From assembly GCF_024721315.2 (NCBI RefSeq), contig NZ_JANFAK020000046.1, forward strand, positions 1-55,000: DNA of 55,000 bases. Direction: 5' to 3'. Positions within the stretch are counted from its first letter, which is position 1; each line of letters opens with the position of its first letter. Of the stretch, positions 34,223 through 42,048 are shown one piece after another. The notes beneath the pieces were generated by a model that made no database searches, had not been told where the DNA came from, and saw only the letters and a list, made by a program, of their open reading frames with translations. Source of the DNA: Streptomyces sp. Isolate_45. Its GTDB lineage: Bacteria; Actinomycetota; Actinomycetes; Streptomycetales; Streptomycetaceae. Position numbers and translations under genes: made by a program.

Positions 34223-35014
34223 GTGAGCGAGAGCGCGGAGGGACCCGGCCCGGCCGGTGACACGGGCGGCGCGGCCTGGTCCGGGAGCGAGGGCGCGCAG
34301 GCCTACGCGGCGGTGGAGGCGGCCACGAACTGGCTGCTCGGCTACCCGTTCGTCTTCGGGACGCTGTCCCGCCGGGTCGGAGCCGGCTCCGTCCTCGTGG
34401 ACTACGGCTGCGGCCCGGGCAAGATCGCCGACCGGGCCGCCCGCAGGCTCGGCGCGTACGTCATCGGCGTCGACATCTCGCCGCAGATACTGGCACTGGC
34501 CCGCACCGGGGCCCGGGCCGTCGCGGAGTTCCACCTCGTCGAGAACGGACGGGTCACCGCGCTGGCGAACGGCTGCGCCGACGCGGTCATGTGCAACCAC
34601 GTGCTGGCCTCGCTCTCCACCAGGGAGGCGGTGCTCGACGTCCTCAAGGAGATCCGCCGCCTCCTGCGGCCCGGTGGCCTCTTCGTCCTGTTGAGCACCG
34701 ACCCCGCGCACAGCGGCACCGAGTACGCCTCGTTGCGCATCGGCGAACCGGGGGAGGAGTACGGGCCCGGGGACCAGCTGACCGTACGGCTGCTGCGCAC
34801 CGACGGTTCCTGGGAGGAGATGAGCAACCACGCCTGGCCCGTCGAGCTCCTTCCGGGGCTGCTGGAGCGAGCCGGGTTCGGGGACGTCGCCCAGCACCGG
34901 CCCACCGTGGACGAGGCGTCGGCCGTCGCGGACCCCGACCTCGTCCGCAGCCGACGGTGGCGGGCCGAACGGGTCGCGCCGCCCCTCGTCGTCACCACCG
35001 CGGCGGCCGTCTGA
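34223..35014 (+). CDS. Class I SAM-dependent methyltransferase
   Basis: A 263-residue protein with SAM-binding motif I VDYGCGPGKIADRAA, the acidic end of strand 2 in VIGVDISPQIL, and later motifs ADAVMCNHVLASL and LLRPGGLFVLLSTDP. This is the Methyltransf_11 type. Substrate unknown. GTG 34223 starts MSESAEGP; no clear ribosome site is visible. It precedes the threonine-synthase-like gene on the same strand, but no pathway link can be shown. Confidence 0.85.
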   Translation: MSESAEGPGPAGDTGGAAWSGSEGAQAYAAVEAATNWLLGYPFVFGTLSRRVGAGSVLVDYGCGPGKIADRAARRLGAYVIGVDISPQILALARTGARAVAEFHLVENGRVTALANGCADAVMCNHVLASLSTREAVLDVLKEIRRLLRPGGLFVLLSTDPAHSGTEYASLRIGEPGEEYGPGDQLTVRLLRTDGSWEEMSNHAWPVELLPGLLERAGFGDVAQHRPTVDEASAVADPDLVRSRRWRAERVAPPLVVTTAAAV

Positions 35015-35092
35015 CCGGCCCGGGCTCCGCCGGGAGTCCGGCGGTCTTCCGGAGCCGGGGCCCGGTCCTCCCTAGAATGGCCGCATGGCCGC

Positions 35093-36346
35093 ATGACCGC
35101 GACCCCGCCCGACCGGACCGCCGCCCCCACCCCGAGGAGCCACGGCGGCTCGCTGGCCAGATCCCAGCGGTCGTTGGGCGATCCGGGCCTGGAGTACCCG
35201 CTGTGGCCGCCGCTGCCGCGCGGTTGCCCCCGTACCCGTACGGCACTGACCGACTTCCCGCTGGAGGTCGACTACGCCTACGGGGACACCCCCGCCGACC
35301 TGTTCGACGCCCCCGTGCGCGGCGGGCTGGAGCGCTGGGCACCGCTGTTGCCCCCGCTCGAAGTCCCCGGACTGGGGGAGGGCGCCACCCCGCTGCTGCC
35401 CATCGGTGACGGAGTCTGGATCAAGGACGAGTCGCGGAACCCCACATGGAGCCACAAGGACCGCCTCAACCGGGTCACGGTCGGCGCGGCCGTCCACGAG
35501 GGCGCGCCGGGCATCGCCGTGGCCTCGTCGGGTAACCACGGCGCCTCGGCCGCCGCCTACGCCGCCCGCGCGGGGCTGCGCTGCGTGGTGCTCGCCTCCG
35601 CGGGCGCGCCGCCGGCGGTGGTGTCCTTCCTGCGGGCCTACGGCGCCGTCGTCCTGCCCGTCCCCGCCGCCGACCGCTGGCCGCTGCTGAACGAGATCAC
35701 CGACCGGCTCGGTTTCCACCCCGTCAGCAACCTGACCCGCACGCACACCGGACACCCCTTCGGCGCGGAGGGGTACAAGACCATCGCCTACGAGATCCAC
35801 GCCGAGCTCGGCGTCCCCGCGGCCGTGTTCGTCCCCAGCGGGTACGCCGAGTTGCTGTTCGGCGTCTGGAAGGGGTTCGCGGAACTGCGCCGCCTCGGCG
35901 TCACCGACCGGGTGCCCCGCATGTTCGGGTGCGAGCCGGCCGCGGGCGGCCCACTGGCGGAGGCCGTCAGGACCGGGGCCCCGGCCGCCGTCGTACCCGT
36001 CGGTCCCACCGACGCGTACGCCATCAGCTGTGCGGCGGGCGGACACCGCGGGGTGCGTGCCGTCCTCGACAGCCGCGGGGCCGCGCTGCTGGTGACGGAC
36101 GCGGAACTCACCGCGGCCCAGCAGGCCCTGGCCGCGCAAGGACTGTGGGCGGAGCTGTCCGCCGCGGCCGGCCTGGCGGGACTGCGCCAACGGGTCGCCA
36201 CCGGTGAGGAGTTCGACGGGCCCGTCGTCTGCGTGTCCACCTCCGGAGGCTTCAAGGACCGCGGCGTCGGCGAGACGCCCCTCGCCCCCGTCGCCCCGGA
36301 GTGGGACGCCGTCTCCCGGGTGTTGAAGAACGCCGGGATCGGCTGA
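35093..36346 (+). CDS. Threonine-synthase-like PLP-dependent enzyme
   Basis: A 417-residue fold-type II PLP enzyme. The cofactor lysine lies in WIKDESRNPTWSHKDRLNR and the phosphate/substrate loop in VASSGNHGASAAAYAARAG. It differs from housekeeping ThrC in the extended N terminus (LEYPLWPPLPRGCPRTRTAL) and in the end (VCVSTSGGFKDRGVGETP). Such relatives act as threonine synthases, cysteate synthases or amino-acid eliminases, so the reaction remains open. The ATG at 35093 has no strong ribosome site. It is convergent with the DUF2278 gene. Confidence 0.82.
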   Translation: MTATPPDRTAAPTPRSHGGSLARSQRSLGDPGLEYPLWPPLPRGCPRTRTALTDFPLEVDYAYGDTPADLFDAPVRGGLERWAPLLPPLEVPGLGEGATPLLPIGDGVWIKDESRNPTWSHKDRLNRVTVGAAVHEGAPGIAVASSGNHGASAAAYAARAGLRCVVLASAGAPPAVVSFLRAYGAVVLPVPAADRWPLLNEITDRLGFHPVSNLTRTHTGHPFGAEGYKTIAYEIHAELGVPAAVFVPSGYAELLFGVWKGFAELRRLGVTDRVPRMFGCEPAAGGPLAEAVRTGAPAAVVPVGPTDAYAISCAAGGHRGVRAVLDSRGAALLVTDAELTAAQQALAAQGLWAELSAAAGLAGLRQRVATGEEFDGPVVCVSTSGGFKDRGVGETPLAPVAPEWDAVSRVLKNAGIG

Positions 36347-36347
36347 A

Positions 36348-36364
36348 CGGGGCCTCGGGCCCCG
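36348..36364. terminator. Short hairpin between convergent genes
   Basis: CGGGGCC-TCG-GGCCCCG, a 7-bp stem with a three-base loop directly after the PLP-enzyme stop and before the end of the DUF2278 gene. Confidence 0.5.
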
Positions 36365-36375
36365 AGTCGGGTCCC

Positions 36376-37050
36376 TCATCCGTGGGGCGTCACCGGGTGC
36401 CCGTGTTCGTCCGTCGGGTCCAACTGGCTGGAGAACTTGTTCAGGAAGACGTCGTACCAGCCGTCCGGCCGCCGGGTGAGGGTGGCGCCGTCCTGCCAGA
36501 TCCCGTTCTCGTCCCACCACCGGCTGCCGTACGGATCGCCCTGGTTCTGATGGATGTTGTGCATGCCGGGGCCGTGGTGGGTGAAGGGCTCCCCGAAGAC
36601 GAGGATCGGCCTCCCGGGCACCAGCATGGGTTCCAACGCCCGGGCGGCGTCCAGATTGGATCCCGTGACCCACGGCCGCGGCGGGCTCCACCGGTCCACC
36701 AGCGACCGGAGCCACGCCGGCGGGCGAGGCGGGACGAGACAGCCGCGGCGGTCGGCGAGCGCCGGATGCCGCAGGTAGTCGAGGGCGCCGGAACCGGAAC
36801 TCATGGAGAGCTCGTGGTACCCCGGAGCCAGTGAGGGCACGGGATCGAGCACCGAGGGCGCCAGGACGAGCCTCTTCCACCGGACCCCGGTGGCGGACTG
36901 CTTGCTGTCCACGTCGACGGCGCACCGGTACCGGCCGTCCGGGGCGTCGACCTCCAGATTGACGTGGAACCAGGCGCCCTGGTCGTCGGGCCGGTCGCGG
37001 AAGTGGCGGTGCAGGGTCCCTGACAGCACGCCGTAGGCGTCGAATGGCAT
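36376..37050 (-). CDS. DUF2278 (YukJ-like) protein
   Basis: A 224-residue protein of the DUF2278 family: FDAYGVLSGTLHRHFRDRP at the start, HVNLEVDAPDGRYRCAVDVD and later IHQNQGDPYGSRWWDENGIW with the final WYDVFLNKFSSQL. Members are related to YukJ and often occur near nucleic-acid or stress functions, but no activity is established. No signal peptide is present. The ATG at 37050 begins at the conserved block. It is followed on the same strand by no other gene of clear connection. Confidence 0.82.
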   Translation of the reverse strand: MPFDAYGVLSGTLHRHFRDRPDDQGAWFHVNLEVDAPDGRYRCAVDVDSKQSATGVRWKRLVLAPSVLDPVPSLAPGYHELSMSSGSGALDYLRHPALADRRGCLVPPRPPAWLRSLVDRWSPPRPWVTGSNLDAARALEPMLVPGRPILVFGEPFTHHGPGMHNIHQNQGDPYGSRWWDENGIWQDGATLTRRPDGWYDVFLNKFSSQLDPTDEHGHPVTPHG

Positions 37051-37153
37051 GCCGACCAGTCAACCACCGGCCGCGCCCCGGCGCCCGGCCCCGCGCCCGG
37101 CCGCCGCCCGGAACGCACGCCGGGACCGGCCGGCCGCTGGGCGCCGGCCGCCG

Positions 37154-37702
37154 TCAGGACGGCCGGCGGCGCAGACGCGTCGTCAGGTGGTGCTGGAGCG
37201 GCTGCCCCACGGCCGCCATGTCGTGGACCACCGTCAGCCCGTCCTCGTCGAGGGTGTAGAGGCGCCGGGTGGCGGTGACCTCCTTGGCCTTCGGCGTCAG
37301 TGTCACCTCGTCCGTCCGGATCTCGATCACGGATCCCTCCACCTGCCCGACGTACGTCTCGACGATCCCCGTGGGATGGGCCAGTACGACCTCCAGGGAG
37401 GCGTCGGGCAACACCCGCCACCATCCGGCCTCACGGCCGGCGGGCCGCACCGGGGCGCCGGATCCGTCGATCAGCCAGGCGCGCGCCTCGTAACGCAGGA
37501 AGGGCCGGCCGTCGTGGCTGAAGGTGATCTCCTGCTCGTAGCGGAAGTCCGCGTCGAGGGTCGGGTACTGGCCTTCGCCCCGACCGTGCCAGCGCCCCAG
37601 GAGCGCCAGCACCGGGCCCAACTGCGGATGCGGGGCGGGGCCCTCGCCGAGCACGTGGGTATCGGGGTACGGATTTTCCTGCACCGGCTCGAACATGTTC
37701 AC
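37154..37702 (-). CDS. Nitrobindin / FABP-family heme-binding protein
   Basis: A 182-residue protein matching the bacterial nitrobindin (THAP4-C-like, formerly DUF1794) family: LLGRWHGRGEGQYPTLDADF, then FRYEQEITFSHDGRPFLRYE, WWRVLPDASLEVVLAHPTG, and MAAVGQPLQHHLTTRLRR with the distal and proximal His region near the end. These beta-barrel proteins bind ferric heme and convert peroxynitrite to nitrate. It is cytoplasmic. A TAGACT box (complement of 37731-37736) may be its -10. The ATG at 37702 is chosen; a Met two codons later is less likely. Confidence 0.88.
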   Translation of the reverse strand: MNMFEPVQENPYPDTHVLGEGPAPHPQLGPVLALLGRWHGRGEGQYPTLDADFRYEQEITFSHDGRPFLRYEARAWLIDGSGAPVRPAGREAGWWRVLPDASLEVVLAHPTGIVETYVGQVEGSVIEIRTDEVTLTPKAKEVTATRRLYTLDEDGLTVVHDMAAVGQPLQHHLTTRLRRRPS

Positions 37703-37896
37703 CTTTGTCTGTCTGGGGGTCGCGCGAGCCGCAGTCTAGTGCTGTGACCGGACCGGTTCACCGTGTCACGGCGCCCGGCACGGCCCCTCGCCGCTTGTCG
37801 GACCACGCCGGTACGTCCGGTACGGGTCGAGGCCCTCCGCCTCGCGACGCACCGCACCGGACATCGCGCCCCGGCAAACCTCTCCGGCCACAGGCC

Positions 37897-38739
37897 CTAC
37901 CGCGGCGTACGCCCGCCCGCGCCCCGGCCCGTGGCCCCGCGCCCCGTCCAGCGGGCGAGCTCCCCGTCCAGCGCACCCGGGGGAAGGTATTCCGCCGGCC
38001 CGGCCCACGCGTCGCGGTCCTCGTACACGGGGAAGTCGGGGAACCCCGGGCGCTCCGGGTCGCCCAGGCGGACGCCCAGCCGTACGGCCACGTCCTTGCG
38101 CAGGCGGGGGAGGAGCGCGTACAGCCGGTCGCCCGGGCAGGCGGTGTCGTTGAAGTCCCGGTGCCCGTGGATCTCCGTCGGCGCGATCCCGTACCGGTCG
38201 CAGATGTGCGTGCACAGTGCGACGAGGGCCTCGAACTGCTGGGCCGGGGGTTCCTCGCTGGTGTAGGTGCCCTCGTTCTCGATGCCGACGGACACGTCGT
38301 TGCGGCCCACGCAGTGCGCCGAACGCACCTGCCGGCGGCCCGAATCCAGTTCGGCGAGACTGTGGTGTCGGCCCTCGGTGACGAAGGCGCCGCGGCTGAT
38401 GGTGAAGTGCTGGCCGGTGTCGATCCAGCCCTGGATGTCCATGTGGTAGTTCTGGATCGCCCGTGCCAGGGCGAACGCCCGCTGCTGCGAGTAGTCCTCC
38501 ACGTTCCTGGTCGCCGTGTGGTGCACCACGATCTGCTTCGGCGGCGCGGCCAGGATGACCACGGACTCGGACGGCGGCCGGGCCCCCCACGCCGCACAGC
38601 CGAAGATCGACGGACCGCCGGCGGCCGCGGCGTGGGCACGTCCGGCCGCGGGCCACCCGGCCGCCGCCCCGAGCCCGAGCGCACCGGCGAGGACCATCCG
38701 ACGGCTGGGGCCGGGCGAAGCGAGGGCGCGAGCGCGCAT
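37897..38739 (-). CDS. Tat-exported peptidoglycan-recognition amidase (PGRP/N-acetylmuramoyl-L-alanine amidase)
   Basis: A 280-residue protein with a twin-arginine signal (SPGPSRRMVLAGALGLGAAA to about residue 38) and an Amidase_2/PGRP domain. Zn and catalytic positions are visible: VVHHTATRNVEDYSQ, QNYHMDIQGWIDTGQHFTIS, VGIENEGTY and HGHRDFNDTACPGD (His and Cys). It should cleave the bond between MurNAc and the stem peptide outside the cell. AAGGAG lies six bases before ATG 38739. It is divergent from the polyprenyl synthetase gene. Confidence 0.93.
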   Translation of the reverse strand: MRARALASPGPSRRMVLAGALGLGAAAGWPAAGRAHAAAAGGPSIFGCAAWGARPPSESVVILAAPPKQIVVHHTATRNVEDYSQQRAFALARAIQNYHMDIQGWIDTGQHFTISRGAFVTEGRHHSLAELDSGRRQVRSAHCVGRNDVSVGIENEGTYTSEEPPAQQFEALVALCTHICDRYGIAPTEIHGHRDFNDTACPGDRLYALLPRLRKDVAVRLGVRLGDPERPGFPDFPVYEDRDAWAGPAEYLPPGALDGELARWTGRGATGRGAGGRTPR

Positions 38740-38934
38740 GGGGAGCTCCTTCTGACGAGGACGGGGCGTCGCGGGCCGCGGCGCCCACCGCCCAACGAGC
38801 CGGCGATCACCCGGCAACGACCTCACCGCCGGACGGGGGAGCCGTTGCCCCCGTTCGGACGTCCGCGCGAACGTATGATCATCTCCGTCGGACCCGACCC
38901 GGGTCGCCCGGAACCAGCCCAGGGGAGCCCGCAC

Positions 38935-40086
38935 ATGACCGGCACCGCAGACCGGCCCGCCCCGTCGCACCGGCCCCCCGGGCCCGCCCCGTCGGAGCGC
39001 GTCCCCCCGTCGGACCCGGCCGAGCGGATGCGCGGCCGGCTGGCCGGGTACGAGCGGCACTTCGCCCGGCTCTTCGCGGACTACTTCGACGGCCTCGAAC
39101 GCACCCTCGACGCACCCCCGCACAGCGCCTTCGCCCCCGAATGCCTGAGCCTGCTGCGGGACCTGTCCCTGCGCGGCGGGAAGCGCCTGCGGGTCGCCCT
39201 GATCCACGAGGCGGCCCGTCTGGTCACCACCGAGCCCGTCCCGGCTCTGGACGACGCCGCACTGAGCATCGAACTCCTCCAGACCCACGGCCTGATCCAC
39301 GACGACATCATCGACAACAGCCCCACCCGACGCTCCGGCCCCTCCACCCACCACGCCTACCGAGCCCGCTTTCCCGACCACCCGCAGGTGGCCCTCGGCC
39401 TGGCCGTCCTCGCCGGAGACCTCGCCGCGTTCCTCTCCCAACAGGTACTCCTCGACTCCACCGCGCCCCTCCCGCTGCGCCACGCCATGCTGGAGGTCCA
39501 GACCCGGGCGGCGACGGCCACCCTCCTCGGCCAGATCGCCGACCTGGAACGGGACTTCGCCGCGCTGCCCGACGAGGAGACGCTGCACGAGGTCGCCGAG
39601 TACAAGTCGGCCCGCTACTCGATCCTCGCCCCGCTCCAACTGGGCCTGCTGGCCGCCGGCGCGGACCCCCGGCCGTTCGACGCGGAGCTCCGCCGCTACG
39701 CGCGCCTGGTCGGCATCTGCGGACAGATGCGCGACGACCACCTGGACCTCTTCGGGGACGCCCGGTCGCTGGGCAAGCCCCCGGGCAACGACCTGCGCGA
39801 AGGCCGCCGCAGTTACGCGGTCACCGCCGTCCTCGCCACCGCCGGCGGCCGCGATCTGGCCGTGGTCGAGGCGGCGCTCGGCGACCCGGGATGCTCGGCC
39901 GACACCGTCGAGGCGGTGCGCGACATCGGGCGCCGCTGCGGCGCCGAGGAGCGCCTGCGGGCCGGCATCGAGCGGCACGCCGTACGGGCCGCCACCGAGG
40001 CGGCCGGCTGGCGGCCCCGCTGGCGGGAGGAAGCGGTGACCTTCTTCGAGGCCCTGCCGCTACAGGTGCTGGCCGGCGTCGGGTGA
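38935..40086 (+). CDS. Polyprenyl (isoprenyl) diphosphate synthase
   Basis: A 383-residue trans-prenyltransferase. First Asp-rich motif LIHDDIIDNSPTRRS (DDxxD), second motif MRDDHLDLFGDARSLGKPPG (DDxxD plus Lys), and RGGKRLRVALIHEA with the substrate-binding Lys/Arg. It condenses isopentenyl diphosphate with an allylic diphosphate. Whether the product is geranyl, farnesyl, geranylgeranyl or longer cannot be told without modelling the residues upstream of the first motif (LSIELLQTHGL). AGGGGAG precedes ATG 38935. No terpene cyclase or prenyltransferase is adjacent, so a quinone or membrane-lipid role is also possible. Confidence 0.92.
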   Translation: MTGTADRPAPSHRPPGPAPSERVPPSDPAERMRGRLAGYERHFARLFADYFDGLERTLDAPPHSAFAPECLSLLRDLSLRGGKRLRVALIHEAARLVTTEPVPALDDAALSIELLQTHGLIHDDIIDNSPTRRSGPSTHHAYRARFPDHPQVALGLAVLAGDLAAFLSQQVLLDSTAPLPLRHAMLEVQTRAATATLLGQIADLERDFAALPDEETLHEVAEYKSARYSILAPLQLGLLAAGADPRPFDAELRRYARLVGICGQMRDDHLDLFGDARSLGKPPGNDLREGRRSYAVTAVLATAGGRDLAVVEAALGDPGCSADTVEAVRDIGRRCGAEERLRAGIERHAVRAATEAAGWRPRWREEAVTFFEALPLQVLAGVG

Positions 40087-40091
40087 GGCTC

Positions 40092-40107
40092 GGGGGCCGC
40101 AGCCCCC
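40092..40107. terminator. Short hairpin after the polyprenyl synthase gene
   Basis: GGGGGC-CGCA-GCCCCC, a 6-bp stem in the 52-base gap between two convergent genes. Confidence 0.4.
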
Positions 40108-40138
40108 ACCGGGTACCTCGGGTCGTTCCGGCATCGGG

Positions 40139-40975
40139 TCAGGGTGCCAGGTTGCGGGCCAGCAGCTCGGTGGAGCGGGCCACGCCGACCGTGTTCGGCG
40201 ACGGTTCCGGCAACAGGCCGTCGCGGGACAGCAACTCGCCGAGAGCGGCGTCCATCGCCCGGTGCGCGGCGAACAGACAGGGGGTGCTGTAGACGGCGGC
40301 GGCCACACCGAGGCCGTCCAGTTCGGTGAGGGAGAGCCGGGGGGACCGGCCGCCCTCGATCTGGTTGAAGAGCAGCGGCGTGTCCCCGACCGCCTCGCGG
40401 ATCAGCTTCAGCTGTGCGGTGCTCCGTACGCCGTCCACGAGCACCATGTCCGCTCCGGCAGCGGCCAGTTGACGCGCGCGCAGCAGCATCTCCGGTTCCT
40501 CCGTGGCGTCGGTGCGGGCCACCACGAACAGGTCACCGCGTGCGTCGAGGACCCGGCGGAGCTTGGCGAGGTATTGGGGCAGGGGCAGGATCTGCTTGCC
40601 GTCCGCGTGGCCGCAGCGGCGCGGGCGCCGCTGGTCCTCCAGGACGACGCCCGAGGCGCCCGCCCCCTCCAGGCGCCGCACGACGTGGGCGGCGACCTCC
40701 GGGTCGCCGTACCCGTCGTCGATGTCCACCAGCAGGTGGTGGCGGGGGAAGGCGGACCGGAGCCGTTCCGTGAACGCCACCATGTCCGGCCAGGCGATGA
40801 AGCCGACGTCCGGCAGCCCGTAGTAGGAGGCCGCGAAACCGAACCCGGAGACGAACAGCGCGTCGTGGTGACCGGCCGCCACCGAGGCCGAGTACATGTC
40901 GTACACCCCGATGAGCGGGGTCGTACCCGGCCCCGCCAGGGACTCCCGAAGGGTGCTTCCGTAATGCCGGACCAC
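40139..40975 (-). CDS. Isocitrate lyase / PEP phosphonomutase superfamily enzyme
   Basis: A 278-residue (alpha/beta)8-barrel protein. Positions typical of the superfamily are LIGVYDMYSASVAAG, LLVDIDDGYGDPEVAAHVVR, VVLEDQRRPRRCGHADGK and FVVARTDA. The catalytic-loop Cys is present in RRCGH as in isocitrate/methylisocitrate lyases, and MVLVDGVRS follows. The family includes carboxy-PEP mutases, oxaloacetate decarboxylases and 2-methylisocitrate lyases; I cannot choose among them. No phosphonate genes are near. The GTG at 40975 is preceded by GGAGG. It lies upstream of the MmyB-type regulator on the same strand orientation. Confidence 0.82.
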   Translation of the reverse strand: MVRHYGSTLRESLAGPGTTPLIGVYDMYSASVAAGHHDALFVSGFGFAASYYGLPDVGFIAWPDMVAFTERLRSAFPRHHLLVDIDDGYGDPEVAAHVVRRLEGAGASGVVLEDQRRPRRCGHADGKQILPLPQYLAKLRRVLDARGDLFVVARTDATEEPEMLLRARQLAAAGADMVLVDGVRSTAQLKLIREAVGDTPLLFNQIEGGRSPRLSLTELDGLGVAAAVYSTPCLFAAHRAMDAALGELLSRDGLLPEPSPNTVGVARSTELLARNLAP

Positions 40976-41077
40976 TGTGCCTCCTCGTGTGCGGGACCCC
41001 GTACCGGCCCCGGTCCGGGGATCCTCGCCGGGCCACCGGGTGCAGGAACGATCCCGCCGCGCGTGTCCGCGCGCCGT

Positions 41078-41947
41078 TCACCCCTGCGGGAGGCCGGCGC
41101 CCGCCGGGGACAGCGTCCGGAGCCGTTCGAGGCGGCCGCGGGTCTCCTCGTCCACCGGGACGTAGGCCACCAGCCGGGGGCCCGCCGCCGGCCCCAGCCA
41201 CAGGTCGGTGTGCCGCAGGTGCAGCAGCCCCACCAGCGGGTTCCGGATGTACTTCGTCTTGCCGCCCTGCGCGACCACCTCGTGGCGCGCCCACACCTCG
41301 CGGAACTCCGCCGACGCCCCCTCCAGCCGGGCCAGCAGCGCCTTCCAGGCCGGCTCGGCCAAGTGCTCGGCCATCGACGCGCGGAACTTGGCCGCCATCA
41401 GCCGGCTCGCCTCGGGCATGTCCACGGTGCAGGCCCGCCAGTCGGGATCCGTGAACGCCAGCCACAGACAGTTCCGATCCTCCGGAGGCATCCGGTCCAG
41501 ATCGCACAGCAGCCGCCCGTACGTCGCGTTGTACGCGAGGATGTCGTAGCGGCTGTTCTGCACGCAGGCCGGGATCGGCCCCAGCTGGTCGAGCATCACC
41601 CGCAGCTCCGGCGTCACGCTCGGACACGGCGTGTGCGGGGCCGGATCGACGCCGCCGGCCAGTGCGAACAGGTGCGCCCGCTCGCTCCGGTCCAGCAGCA
41701 GGGCGCGCGCGAGGGCGTCCAGCACCTGGGCGGACACCTGGATCTCGCGGGCCTGCTCCAGCCACGTGTACCAGGTGACGCCCACCGCCGAGAGCTGCGC
41801 GACCTCCTCCCGCCGCAAACCCGGGGTGCGCCGGCGCCGGCCGCGCACGAGGCCGACCTGCTCGGGAGTGATCCGCTCCCGGCGGCTGCGCAGGAACTCC
41901 GCCAGCTCGCGCCGGCGCACATCGGATTCGGGAGCCACCGTGGTCAT
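41078..41947 (-). CDS. XRE-family regulator with MmyB-like ligand-binding domain
   Basis: A 289-residue repressor/activator: an N-terminal HTH (ELAEFLRSRRERITPEQVGL, RRRTPGLRREEVAQLSAVGV) followed by a PAS-like MmyB domain (PIPACVQNSRYDILAYNATY, then FTDPDWRACTVDMPEASRLM). This family is very frequent in Streptomyces and usually controls the divergent oxidoreductase or transporter gene. Here that is the EmrB/QacA-type exporter, with two palindromes in between. ATG 41947 begins MTTVAPES, as in family members. Confidence 0.9.
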   Translation of the reverse strand: MTTVAPESDVRRRELAEFLRSRRERITPEQVGLVRGRRRRTPGLRREEVAQLSAVGVTWYTWLEQAREIQVSAQVLDALARALLLDRSERAHLFALAGGVDPAPHTPCPSVTPELRVMLDQLGPIPACVQNSRYDILAYNATYGRLLCDLDRMPPEDRNCLWLAFTDPDWRACTVDMPEASRLMAAKFRASMAEHLAEPAWKALLARLEGASAEFREVWARHEVVAQGGKTKYIRNPLVGLLHLRHTDLWLGPAAGPRLVAYVPVDEETRGRLERLRTLSPAGAGLPQG

Positions 41948-41989
41948 GGTCCCAGCCTGCCGTACCCCGCAGCCGGTTGCCAGGTACTC

Positions 41990-42021
41990 CTGGTACCAGG
42001 ACAAGGACACTCTGGTACCAG
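41990..42021. promoter_or_regulatory. Twin palindromic operator between mmyB-type regulator and exporter
   Basis: The perfect 10-bp palindrome CTGGTACCAG occurs twice, at 41990-41999 and 42012-42021, with starts 22 bases apart (two helical turns). A related half (CCAGGTAC) lies just upstream. The arrangement fits cooperative binding of two dimers of the divergent XRE/MmyB-type regulator and control of both genes. Confidence 0.75.
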
Positions 42022-42048
42022 GCTGAGGGCCGGGGGATCGTCGTCCTC

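Noticed and set aside
40139..40975. Phosphonate biosynthesis (PEP mutase)
   Set aside because: No phosphonopyruvate decarboxylase or related gene is adjacent, and the RRCGH loop is closer to lyases of the superfamily.
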